Below, one piece after another: positions 52,137 through 60,742 of a stretch of 64,000 bases of DNA. Under the pieces are notes generated by a model. It did no database searches. It worked only from the letters and a program-made list of their open reading frames with translations, and had not been told where the DNA came from. Both the position numbers and the translations under genes were made by a program. The DNA lies in contig NZ_JBKQWU010000009.1 in assembly GCF_047275745.1 (NCBI RefSeq), positions 50,190 through 114,189 on the forward strand. Direction: 5' to 3'. Source of the DNA: Amaricoccus sp047275745 (lineage in GTDB: Bacteria > Pseudomonadota > Alphaproteobacteria > Rhodobacterales > Rhodobacteraceae). How positions within the stretch are numbered: position 1 is the first letter of the stretch; every line of letters starts with the position of its first letter.

Positions 52137-52183
52137 TAGACCGCCCGCCGCGCGGCGTTGCGCGGCGGGCCCACGCCGACAGG

Positions 52184-53617
52184 ATGGACGAGATGGGCGA
52201 CGCCAGACCAGTTTCCGACACCGATGCCTGCCGGGCGGCGCTCGCCGAGCGTTTCCCCGGGCCGGCATGGCTCGACGGGGACGACATCCCCGCGCGCAAC
52301 ACGCATGACACCAGCTATCTGCCCGCGACACGGCCGCTCGGCGTGGCGCGGCCGAACGACCCGGCGGGCTTCGCCGATGCGATGACGATCTGTGCGCGCC
52401 ACGACGTGCCGGTCGTGCCGCAGGCCGGATTGACCGGGCTCGCCGGCGGGGCGCATCCGCTCGAAGGCGCCGTCGCGATTTCCTTCGAGCGCTTCTCGGG
52501 CATCGAGGAGATCGACCCGGCCTCGGCGACCATGACGGTGCGCGCCGGAACGCCGCTCGAAACCATCCAGCGCGCGGCGGACGAGGCCGGGTTCTTTATC
52601 CCGCTCGATCTCGGCGCGCGCGGCTCCTGCCTGATCGGCGGCAATCTCGGCACCAACGCGGGCGGCAACCGGGTCATCCGCTACGGCATGGCGCGCGAGA
52701 TGGTCCTGGGGCTCGAATACGTGCTGCCCGACGGCACGCTGATCACCGGCCTCAACAAGATGATCAAGAACAACGCCGGCTATGACCTGAAACAGCTCTT
52801 CATGGGCTCGGAGGGCACGCTCGGCATGATCACCCGCGCGGTGCTGCGGCTTTATCCGAAGCCCGGCTGCACCTGCGCCGCGCTTTGCGGACTCAGGGGC
52901 TACGAGGATGTCCTGGGGCTTCTCGCCGCCGCGCGGCGCGGGCTCGGGCCGATGCTCTCGGCCTTCGAGGTGATGTGGCCCGACTACTGGCACGAGGCCA
53001 CCGTCACCGTCCCGAACATCCGCCGCCCGATCGAGGGCGATCACGCCTTCTACGTGCTGGTCGAGATGCAGGGCATGGACGAGGCGCTCGACGCTCCCCG
53101 GTTCGAATCCTGGCTGGAGGGCCAGTTCGAGTCCGGGCTGATCGAGGACGCCGCCATCGCACGCAGCCTCGCGGATGTGGCCGCCTTCTGGCGCACCCGC
53201 GACGCGGCGGGCGAGTTCGGCACGGTACTGGGCCCGCATTCAGCCTTCGACATCGGCCTGCCGGTTCGCGCGATGGACGATTTCGCCACCGAATGCCGCG
53301 CCGCACTGGCAGCGACGCTGCCCGGCTGCCTCTCGGTCTATTATGGCCATATCGGCGACGGGAACCTGCACATCGTGGCGCTGGTTCCCGGGGCCGCGGA
53401 ACAGCCGGGCAAGGCGATTTCCGAGATCGTCTACACCACGGTCGGCCGGCACGGCGGCACGATCTCGGCGGAGCATGGGATCGGGCTGGTCAAGAAGCCC
53501 TATCTGCCGCTCAGCCGGAGCGAGGGCGAACTCGCGCTGATGCGGCGGCTGAAGCGGGCGCTGGACCCGCGTGGCGTGCTGAATCCCGGCAAGGTAATCA
53601 ATATGGAGAATATGTGA
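52184..53617 (+). CDS. FAD-linked 2-hydroxyacid dehydrogenase (GlcD/D2HGDH-like)
   Basis: 477 residues from ATG 52184 (or 52193). VAO-type FAD domain: VPQAGLTGLAGGA, GSCLIGGNLGTNAGGNRVIRYG, NNAGYDLKQLFMGSEGTLGMI. C-terminal oxidase domain with GHIGDGNLHI (metal His) and AEHGIGLVK. It oxidises a D-2-hydroxyacid to the 2-oxoacid, passing electrons to a quinone or ETF. The next gene's ATG overlaps its stop by one base. Confidence 0.92.
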   Translation: MDEMGDARPVSDTDACRAALAERFPGPAWLDGDDIPARNTHDTSYLPATRPLGVARPNDPAGFADAMTICARHDVPVVPQAGLTGLAGGAHPLEGAVAISFERFSGIEEIDPASATMTVRAGTPLETIQRAADEAGFFIPLDLGARGSCLIGGNLGTNAGGNRVIRYGMAREMVLGLEYVLPDGTLITGLNKMIKNNAGYDLKQLFMGSEGTLGMITRAVLRLYPKPGCTCAALCGLRGYEDVLGLLAAARRGLGPMLSAFEVMWPDYWHEATVTVPNIRRPIEGDHAFYVLVEMQGMDEALDAPRFESWLEGQFESGLIEDAAIARSLADVAAFWRTRDAAGEFGTVLGPHSAFDIGLPVRAMDDFATECRAALAATLPGCLSVYYGHIGDGNLHIVALVPGAAEQPGKAISEIVYTTVGRHGGTISAEHGIGLVKKPYLPLSRSEGELALMRRLKRALDPRGVLNPGKVINMENM

Positions 53618-54511
53618 TGAATCCGCTCAAGGAGCGCCTGCGGGCTGGAGAATTCCTGAAGGCGGCCTGGGTCGAGCTTGCGAGCCCCGACGTGGCCGAG
53701 ATCATGGTCCGACACGGCTGGGACATCATCGTGATCGACGGCGAGCATGGCGTCGGCGGGCTCGAGGATTGGGTCGCCACCGCGCGCGCGGTGGAAGCGG
53801 CGGGCGGCGAGGTCATCCTGCGCGTGCCGGACGGATCGGACAGCCTCCTGAAGCGCGTGCTGGACCGCGGGTTCCGGTCGATCATCGTGCCGATGNGCGG
53901 CGGGCGGCGAGGTCATCCTGCGCGTGCCGGACGGATCGGACAGCCTCCTGAAGCGCGTGCTGGACCGCGGGTTCCGGTCGATCATCGTGCCGATGGTCAA
54001 CTCCGCCAGCGACGCCGCCTCGATCGTCGGCGCCTGCCGCTACCCGCGCCTCGGCCGTCGCGGCTACGCGGCGCCGGTGGTGCGCGGCTCGCGCTATGGC
54101 ACGGTGGCGGATTACGCGAGGACCGAGGCCGCCGACGAACTGCTGCTGATCGTCCAGTGCGAGCATGTCGATGCCGTCTCGGACATAGAGGCCCTGTCGA
54201 AGGTCGAGGGCGTCGACATGGTCTTCATCGGACCGAACGATCTGGTGGGGTCCATGGGGCTCCTTGAGCAGCTGGAAGCGCAACCGCTCAAGGACGCGCT
54301 CGCCCGTGTCGAGGGCGCGGCGAACGCCGCCTCGCGCTGGCTCGGGACCATCACCGGGCCGGATCGGGACTGGGCGGACCTGGAGAAGCTGGGCTACCGG
54401 CTGGCCGTCGGGCCGAACGACATCGCCATTCTGATCGCCGGCGCCCAGGCGGCCGCAAGGGCCAGCGGCAAGGACATTCCGGCACCGGCCGCGCCGTCTC
54501 CCCGTTACTAG
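53617..54511 (+). CDS. HpaI-family 2-oxo acid aldolase, interrupted in this assembly
   Basis: As printed, the frame runs from ATG 53617 to the N at 53896, shifts, and resumes in another frame up to 54511. Removing the 100 bases 53896-53995 restores one 264-residue protein, the normal family length. Signatures: IDGEHG (catalytic His), RVPDGSD, VQCEH (metal Glu) and FIGPNDL. Class II aldolases of this type cleave 4-hydroxy-2-oxo acids to pyruvate (or similar) plus an aldehyde. The gene is probably intact in the organism. Confidence 0.88.
53797..53995. repeat. Perfect 99-bp direct duplication around a single N
   Basis: 53797-53895 is repeated identically at 53897-53995, with the sole ambiguous base of the window (N, 53896) between the copies. 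The unit lies wholly in the aldolase gene, and its extra copy plus N shifts the frame by 100 bases. This is what two contigs whose overlapping ends were joined without being merged look like. Confidence 0.95.
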
Positions 54512-54861
54512 CTCGCCAGCATCTGGCGGATCGCGCCGAGTACCTCCTCCGGCGAATAGGGTTTCGGCATGAACCGGCTGTCGTCGGGCAGGACGCCCCG
54601 GAGCGGAACCTGCTTGCCGGACGTCACGATGACGCGGACGGCCGGCCAGCGGGCATGGACCGCCTCGGAGAGGTCGAGGCCGTCCATCGAGCCGGGCATG
54701 TCGACGTCCGTGAACAGGACGCCGATCTCCGCGTCGCAGGCGAGGAGCTGAAGCGCCTCGTCCGCGTTGGCAGCTTCCAGAACCTCGAAGCCGCCTTCCC
54801 GGATATCATCCGAGATCGCGAAGCGAATGATCGCTTCGTCTTCGACCACCAGCACCTTCAT
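54508..54861 (-). CDS. Stand-alone response-regulator receiver
   Basis: 117 residues, receiver domain only. Acidic pocket VVEDEA, phospho-acceptor Asp52 in FTDVDMPG, Lys in MPKPYSPEE. There is no output domain. It is coupled to the histidine kinase (ATGA overlap) and convergent with the aldolase; the two stop codons overlap, leaving no terminator. It may act as a phosphate sink or intermediary. Confidence 0.93.
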   Translation of the reverse strand: MKVLVVEDEAIIRFAISDDIREGGFEVLEAANADEALQLLACDAEIGVLFTDVDMPGSMDGLDLSEAVHARWPAVRVIVTSGKQVPLRGVLPDDSRFMPKPYSPEEVLGAIRQMLAS

Positions 54862-57104
54862 GCGCCCTCGTTCTTGCTTTCCGACAGCGCGGCCCAGGGA
54901 GCCACGAGCCTGAACACAACGCCGGACGGCACGAAATCGATGCGGATCTCGCCGGAGAAATCGGCGGCGAGCACGCGTTCGAGAAGCATGCGGCCGAATC
55001 CGCGCCGCGATGGCGGGCCGACCGGGGGGCCGCCGCTCTCCGTCCAGTTGAGAACCAGCGCATCGGCACCCTTGGCATCGGTCCCGCGGGCCCAGGAGAG
55101 GGTGACGGTTCCACCCGCCGAGAGCGCGCCGTACTTGAGCGCGTTCGTCGCCAGTTCATTGACCGCGAGCGTCAGCGACAGGGCGCGCCGGGGGCCGATC
55201 GCCACTTCGGGGCCGGAGACCTCGATCGCCTCCGAGCCGAACGGGGCCAGCGCCGCCTCGATCACTTCGCGGATCGGGGCGAGGCGCCACTGCTTGCTGT
55301 TGAGCAGATCATGGGCCGCCGCGAGCGCGCGCAGACGCTGCGTCAGCAGTTCGCGGGCGACGGCGATATCGGCGGTCTTGAGCGTCTGGGAGGCGATCGC
55401 GAGGACGGTCGCGAGGATGTTCTTGATCCGGTGCGAGAGTTCATGCGTCAGCAGGTGCTGGCGCATCTCCGCTTCCTTGGCCTCGGTGATGTCGCGCATC
55501 ACGCCGAACATCTTGATCGGCTGGCCTTCGGCATCGCGGATGAATTCGATGTGGCGTGCGATCCAGCGGATCTCGCCGGTGTCGGCGCGGCGCATCCGGT
55601 ACTCGACCTGAGTGGCGGCCGAGCCATCGGCCCGCGTGGAGGCGGTCGAGCGTACCGGGGCATCCTCCGGCAGAACGAGCGACTCGAGGACGCTGACATC
55701 CGCGCTTGTCCGCGGCTCCAGGCCCCAGAGGTCCCAGAGCGTATCGGAGCCGATCACCCGGCCGCTCGCGATATCGACCTCGAGCGAGGCGATGCCCGCG
55801 ACGCGCTGCGACAGGCGCAGGCGGGTCTCGCTGTCGCGGAGCGCCGCGATCGCACGGCGCGTATCGTCGAAATCGGTGCTGGTCCCGACCCAGCCCGCGA
55901 TCCGGTCCCGCGCGTCACGAAGCGGCACCGCGCGGATCAGGTGCCACCGCCATGCGCCGTCATGACGGCGCAGCCGGGCCTCGATCTCGTAGGGCTGGCC
56001 CTGGTCGAGCGCGTTCCGCCACCGATCGGCCACGCGCCAGCGTTCGTCGGGGTGGATGAGCCTGATCCAGTCGGCCGCCGCCACCGTTTCCGAACCGAAG
56101 CCGAAATAGTCGCGCAACTGCTCGTTGTACCAATCCACCACGCCGTCGGGCCGCGTCGACCAGAGGTGGTTGGGAAGCATGTCGGCGAAGACACGGAATC
56201 GCTGTTCGCTCTCGCGGAGCGCCTTTTGGGCGGCGACACGGTCGGTGATGTCGTTGCCTTCGAGGAAGATGGCGGTGGCCCGGCCATCGTCGTCCAGCAT
56301 GGGCTGGTACACGAAGTCGACGACGCGGCGAATGACGGGTTCGCCCGGGGCGGGCTGTAGCTCGACAGAGTAGCCCAGGCCAACGAAAGGCTCGCCGGTC
56401 GCGTGGACGCGGTCGAGCAGTTCATGGAACCCCTGGCGTCCCATCTTGGGCAGCGCCTCGCGGACCGGCTTGCCGATCACGTCCCGGTGGCCGATCAGCT
56501 TGCGATAGGCGGCATTCGTGAAGTCGAAGACGTGGTCGGGCCCGCTCAGCAGCGCCATGAAGCTCGGCGCCTGCTCGAACATCCGCGTCAGCCGCTCGCG
56601 CTCGGTCGCGGCGGCGGCGCGCAGCCTCACCTTCTCGGTCGTCTCGTGAATCGTGACGAAGACACCATCCGGCTCGCCCTCCGCGTCGGGGATCGGCGAA
56701 TAGTCCACGGTGATCCAGATCTGCTCATCGACGCCCCTGCGCCGGACCGTCAGCTCCAGATCCTCGTAGCTCAGCTCGCCGCCGCCCCGGACGACGCGGA
56801 GGACGTGGCTGTTGAAGTCGGCGACCTCGGGCCAGGCGTCGCAGACCGGTACCCCGAGGCAGCCGGGATGCCGGCCGGCCGCGATCGGGATGTAGCCGTC
56901 GTTGTAGATCATCACCCCGTCGGGACCGAGCAGGAGGACCATCGGGGCCCCCGCGCGGAGGATGATGGAGACGGCCGCCCGGATATGCGGAGGCCAGCCG
57001 TCGATCGGTCCGATCGTCGTCCCCGACCAGTCGAAGGCGCGGACATGTCCCGCCATCTCGCTGGTTCCGAGCAGGGCCGACAGGGGATCACGAGGGGCGG
57101 TCAT
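54858..57104 (-). CDS. PAS-domain HWE-type histidine kinase
   Basis: 748 residues from the ATG at 57104 behind GGAGGAGGAC. There are three to four PAS/PAC units (about 20-150, 165-290, 296-420, 425-545) and no membrane helices, then an HWE kinase domain. The phospho-acceptor is His558 in LSHRIKN, and the W-x-E pair is at 687/689 (NWTESGG). The N-box reads VNELATNALKYG; the His expected before Glu in HWE kinases is Asn649. Such PAS repeats sense light, redox or small ligands. No Cys typical of LOV domains is evident. Confidence 0.92.
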   Translation of the reverse strand: MTAPRDPLSALLGTSEMAGHVRAFDWSGTTIGPIDGWPPHIRAAVSIILRAGAPMVLLLGPDGVMIYNDGYIPIAAGRHPGCLGVPVCDAWPEVADFNSHVLRVVRGGGELSYEDLELTVRRRGVDEQIWITVDYSPIPDAEGEPDGVFVTIHETTEKVRLRAAAATERERLTRMFEQAPSFMALLSGPDHVFDFTNAAYRKLIGHRDVIGKPVREALPKMGRQGFHELLDRVHATGEPFVGLGYSVELQPAPGEPVIRRVVDFVYQPMLDDDGRATAIFLEGNDITDRVAAQKALRESEQRFRVFADMLPNHLWSTRPDGVVDWYNEQLRDYFGFGSETVAAADWIRLIHPDERWRVADRWRNALDQGQPYEIEARLRRHDGAWRWHLIRAVPLRDARDRIAGWVGTSTDFDDTRRAIAALRDSETRLRLSQRVAGIASLEVDIASGRVIGSDTLWDLWGLEPRTSADVSVLESLVLPEDAPVRSTASTRADGSAATQVEYRMRRADTGEIRWIARHIEFIRDAEGQPIKMFGVMRDITEAKEAEMRQHLLTHELSHRIKNILATVLAIASQTLKTADIAVARELLTQRLRALAAAHDLLNSKQWRLAPIREVIEAALAPFGSEAIEVSGPEVAIGPRRALSLTLAVNELATNALKYGALSAGGTVTLSWARGTDAKGADALVLNWTESGGPPVGPPSRRGFGRMLLERVLAADFSGEIRIDFVPSGVVFRLVAPWAALSESKNEGA

Positions 57105-57353
57105 CGTCCTCCTCCGGGCGGCGGCGCGTCGCCCCTCGGGGCAGTTAGCGACGGAGCGCGCGCTTCCGCAAGGGTTGCCGAACCCATGCCGGGCGCCGGC
57201 GACGCCTGTTGGCACTTGCCGGCGTGGGGCACTCGCGACCGGAGTTACACCTCGCCTCCGATCGCATGCGCGCCTAGATTGTACGGGCGCGCGTCCTCGT
57301 GACCGGCCGCCCGCGCCCCGTGATGCCCGAACCTGCCGGAGCAGCCCGCCGCC
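57105..57353 (+). promoter_or_regulatory. Divergent gap between the kinase and TerC genes
   Basis: 249 bases with no gene. They must contain promoters for both directions, but I cannot place boxes. I looked for the manganese yybP-ykoY element sometimes found ahead of terC-like genes and did not see its core. Confidence 0.3.
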
Positions 57354-58031
57354 ATGACGCTCGACCTCAGCCTCGTCGCCGCCTTCCTTCAGGTCGCCAT
57401 GATCGACCTCGTGCTGGCGAGCGACAACGCGGTGGTCATCGGCCTCGCCGTGGCCGGCCTGCCCGCGGCGCAACGCGCGCGCGCGATCCTGGTCGGCATC
57501 ATCGCCGCGACGGCGCTCAGGATCTTCTTCGCCCTGATCACGGTCCAGCTCCTGCGGCTGGACGGCCTCATGCTCGCGGGAGGTTTCCTGCTGCTCTGGG
57601 TCTGCTGGAACATGTGGCGGGAGCTGCGCCGCCGCGCCGAGCCGGATCGGGAGGCGGCGGGCAACGATGGTTCCGGCGCGGCGGGGGATGGCGCCGCCGC
57701 CGGAACGGTCGGAGCCGCGCCACCCGCGAAGTCGCTGCGCCGGGCCGTCACCCAGATCGTGATCGCCGATGTCTCGATGTCGCTCGACAACGTGCTCGCC
57801 GTCGCCGGGGCGGCGCGCGATCACCTCGCGGCCCTGGTCCTCGGGCTGGTCCTGTCGGTCGCGCTGATGGGTCTCGCCTCGGCCTTCATCGCGCGGCTTC
57901 TGACGCGCTACCGCTGGATCGCCTATCTCGGGCTCGCGGTGATCCTCCTCGTGGCACTCCGGATGATCCACGAGGGCGCCGGGCAGGTCCTCGACGGCGG
58001 CCTGCCGATCCCCTTCCCCGAAAGGTCGTGA
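57354..58031 (+). CDS. TerC-family (YjbE-type) integral membrane protein
   Basis: 225 residues, about seven membrane helices. Two internal halves carry matching metal-site motifs, DLVLASDNAVVIGLA and DVSMSLDNVLAVAGA. TerC proteins export or handle metals (manganese in some families) at secretion sites. The loop between the halves (about residues 95-125) is Gly/Ala-rich. It is convergent with the siderophore ABC ATPase gene. Confidence 0.9.
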   Translation: MTLDLSLVAAFLQVAMIDLVLASDNAVVIGLAVAGLPAAQRARAILVGIIAATALRIFFALITVQLLRLDGLMLAGGFLLLWVCWNMWRELRRRAEPDREAAGNDGSGAAGDGAAAGTVGAAPPAKSLRRAVTQIVIADVSMSLDNVLAVAGAARDHLAALVLGLVLSVALMGLASAFIARLLTRYRWIAYLGLAVILLVALRMIHEGAGQVLDGGLPIPFPERS

Positions 58032-58037
58032 GCGATC

Positions 58038-58796
58038 TCAGTCGTAGAACAGGCAGACACGCTGGCCGCGCAGCTCTATGACCTCGATGTCGATGCCGTA
58101 AATGTCGCGCAGGACCTCCGGGCGGATGATCTCAGCGCTCGGGCCGACATGGCGCACACGGCCGTCACGCATCGCCACGATCCGGTCGGAATACCAGGCG
58201 GCGAAGTTGATGTCGTGTAGCACGACGACGACGGATTTGCCGAGTTCGGAGGCCGCGCGCCTCAGGATCCGCATCATCGCCCGCGCATGGCGCATGTCGA
58301 GATTGTTGAGCGGCTCGTCGAGCAGCAGGTAATCGGTGTCCTGCGCCAGCACCATGGCGACGAAGGCGCGCTGCCGCTGCCCGCCCGACAGTTCATCGAG
58401 ATAGCGCTCCTCGAACCCGTCGAGTTCGAGATAGCCGATCGCGCGGGTCACATGCGCCAAATCCTCGGCGGTGGTTCGACCCTTGGTGTAGGGATAGCGG
58501 CCGAAGCTGACGAGATCGCGGACCGTCAGGCGGGCGGTCAGGTGGTTCTCCTGCCTGAGGATCGACAGCCGTCGCGCGAGCTCGTCGCTCGGGGCCGTCG
58601 CGACGTCGAGTTCGTCGACGCTCGCGCGGCCCGCGTCCATCGGCAGCAGGCGCGAGATCATGCCGAGCAGCGTCGATTTGCCGGCGCCGTTCGGACCGAT
58701 GAGCGACGTGATGCCCCCCCGCGGCAGCGACAGGCTCACCCCGTCGACCACCACCGTGTCACCGTAGCGTTTCGTGACCTCCCGCGCCTCGATCAT
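58038..58796 (-). CDS. Iron-siderophore ABC transporter, ATP-binding subunit
   Basis: 252 residues. Walker A GPNGAGKST at about 36-44, signature LSGGQRQRAF, Walker B DYLLLDEPLNNLD. The FecE/YclP branch is supported by the pairing with two FecCD permeases. It overlaps the upstream permease gene by four bases. Confidence 0.95.
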   Translation of the reverse strand: MIEAREVTKRYGDTVVVDGVSLSLPRGGITSLIGPNGAGKSTLLGMISRLLPMDAGRASVDELDVATAPSDELARRLSILRQENHLTARLTVRDLVSFGRYPYTKGRTTAEDLAHVTRAIGYLELDGFEERYLDELSGGQRQRAFVAMVLAQDTDYLLLDEPLNNLDMRHARAMMRILRRAASELGKSVVVVLHDINFAAWYSDRIVAMRDGRVRHVGPSAEIIRPEVLRDIYGIDIEVIELRGQRVCLFYD

Positions 58797-59764
58797 CGCG
58801 CGTTCCTCCTCAGGATCAGGAACAGGAAGACGATCCCGCCCACGAATTCGATGACGATGCTGAGCGCCGTGTCGAAGGCGAAGAGCCGTTCGAGGATCAT
58901 CTGACCGCCGACCAGGGCGATCACCGCGATCAGGACCGCCGCCGGCAGGATCAGCCGGTGGCGGCTGGTTCCGACCAGAGCGTGGGCGAGGCTCGCGACC
59001 AGAAGGCCGAAGAAGGTGACCGGCCCGACGAGCGCGGTCGAGACGGAGACCAGAACCGCGACGATCACCAGGGCCACCGTGACCGTCCGGCGGTAGGGCA
59101 CGCCAAGCCCGATCGCCATCGGCCGGCCGAGCATCAGGACGTCGAGCGCCGGCAGCATCCTGAACCCAATGGCGCTCGCGGCGAGAACCAGCGCGCCCGC
59201 GGTTCCGAGAAGCCGGGTGTCGATGGAGTTGAAGCTCGCGAAGAGCGAGTCCTGCAGCATGGCGAATTCATTGGGATCGAGCACGCGCTGCGCGAATTCC
59301 GCGACGGAGCGGAAGAAGGTACCGATCACGATGCCGACCAGGACGAGCAGATAGAGCCCGCGCTCGGCCCCGGTGAACAGCAATCGGAACAGGAGGCCCG
59401 AGAACAGCATCATCGCCGCGACCTGCCCGAGGAAGGCCGGCCAGGGCGGCAGGGTCGCGAGCGTCGCGGAGCCGAAGAGCACGACGACCATGGTCTGGAT
59501 CAGGATGTAGAGCGCGTCGAAACCCATGATCGAAGGCGTCAGGATGCGGTTATTGGTGACGGTCTGGAACAGCACGGTCGAGACCGCGACCGCGTAGGCG
59601 ACGAGGATGAGGCCGATGAGCTTCACGCCGCGAAACCAGAGGATGAAACTCCAGGACCCCCGCGCGCCGAGTGTCATGAAGAGCACGATCGCGACCGCGG
59701 TGCCGATCCCGAGGCCGATGAGGGCCATGCGCGCGCGTCTCTCTCCCCGCCACGCTTCAGACAT
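58793..59764 (-). CDS. Iron-siderophore ABC transporter, permease subunit 2
   Basis: 323 residues with eight to ten membrane helices, FecCD family. VTNNRILTPSIMGFDALYIL and GPVTFFGLLVASLAHALVG are the conserved coupling regions. It forms a heterodimer with the other permease. It overlaps its upstream partner by eight bases and the ATPase by four. Confidence 0.94.
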   Translation of the reverse strand: MSEAWRGERRARMALIGLGIGTAVAIVLFMTLGARGSWSFILWFRGVKLIGLILVAYAVAVSTVLFQTVTNNRILTPSIMGFDALYILIQTMVVVLFGSATLATLPPWPAFLGQVAAMMLFSGLLFRLLFTGAERGLYLLVLVGIVIGTFFRSVAEFAQRVLDPNEFAMLQDSLFASFNSIDTRLLGTAGALVLAASAIGFRMLPALDVLMLGRPMAIGLGVPYRRTVTVALVIVAVLVSVSTALVGPVTFFGLLVASLAHALVGTSRHRLILPAAVLIAVIALVGGQMILERLFAFDTALSIVIEFVGGIVFLFLILRRNAR

Positions 59765-60713
59765 GACGCTTCCTCAGCAGCAGCCAGAGGAAGAGCCCGC
59801 CGCCGACCACGCCGACCACGGTCCCGATCGGGATCTCGTAGGGCGCGCGGATGACGCGGCCAAAGATGTCGCAGGCGAGCACGAAGGCGGCGCCCAGCGT
59901 CGCGACCCAGGGAACCGCGCGGCGCATGTTGTCGCCGATCAGGAGGCTCACGATATTCGGAACCACGAGGCCGAGGAACGGGATCATGCCGACCGTGGAG
60001 ACCACGACCGCGGTGACGATGGCGACGATGGAGACGCCGAGGGCCAGGACCCGGCGATAGTCGAGGCCGAGATTCGTCGCGAAATCGCGGCCGAGCCCCG
60101 CCACGGTGAACCGGTCCGCCGCGATCCAGGCGATCGCCGCCGCGCCGAAGCCGAGCCAGAGCAGTTCGTAGCGGCCGAGCAGCACACCGGAGAAATCCCC
60201 GGTCCGCCAGGCCGCCAGCATCTGTAGCAGTTCGAAGCGATAGGCGAGAAAGGCGGTGATCGACCCGATCACCCCGCCGAACATGATCCCGATCAGGGGA
60301 ACCATCACCACGTCGCGGAGCGGCGCGCGGGCGAGGAGGCGCAGGAACAGCACTGTCCCGGCGCCGGCGAAGGCCGCGGAGACCAGCATCTTGCCCATGA
60401 TCGGCGTGCCCGGCGCCAGGAAGGTGACGAGCAGCAGCCCGAGGCTCGCCGCGTCCACCGTGCCCGCCGTCGAGGGTTCGACGAAGCGGTTCCGGATCAT
60501 CATCTGCATCAGGAGGCCCGCGATCGACATCGATGAGCCGGCGAGCACCAGCGCCGCGGTCCGGGGCAGGCGGCTGATGATCATCACGCGCGCCGCCTCG
60601 CCGTCCGGCCCGCCTGCGAGCAGGGTCGCGGGCGTCACGTCGGAGACACCGACGAAGAGGCTCGCCCCGGCGAGCCCCAGCATTGCGATGAGCAGGAGGG
60701 TGAAGCGATTCAT
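59757..60713 (-). CDS. Iron-siderophore ABC transporter, permease subunit 1
   Basis: 318 residues, FecCD family. RNRFVEPSTAGTVDAASLGLLLV and GMIPFLGLVVPNIVSLLIGDN are canonical. AWRTGDFSGVLLGRYELLW resembles the YclN/FatD group. It is 29 bases after the binding-protein gene. Confidence 0.94.
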   Translation of the reverse strand: MNRFTLLLIAMLGLAGASLFVGVSDVTPATLLAGGPDGEAARVMIISRLPRTAALVLAGSSMSIAGLLMQMMIRNRFVEPSTAGTVDAASLGLLLVTFLAPGTPIMGKMLVSAAFAGAGTVLFLRLLARAPLRDVVMVPLIGIMFGGVIGSITAFLAYRFELLQMLAAWRTGDFSGVLLGRYELLWLGFGAAAIAWIAADRFTVAGLGRDFATNLGLDYRRVLALGVSIVAIVTAVVVSTVGMIPFLGLVVPNIVSLLIGDNMRRAVPWVATLGAAFVLACDIFGRVIRAPYEIPIGTVVGVVGGGLFLWLLLRKRHV

Positions 60714-60742
60714 CCTGGCAAGCGGGCTCGGAGCGGTCCGCG

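Noticed and set aside
53617..54511. Aldolase as a genuine pseudogene
   Set aside because: The disruption is exactly the N plus a perfect 99-bp repeat; removal restores a normal protein, so an assembly error is far more likely.
57105..57353. Manganese riboswitch (yybP-ykoY) ahead of the TerC gene
   Set aside because: The conserved loops of that element are not recognisable.
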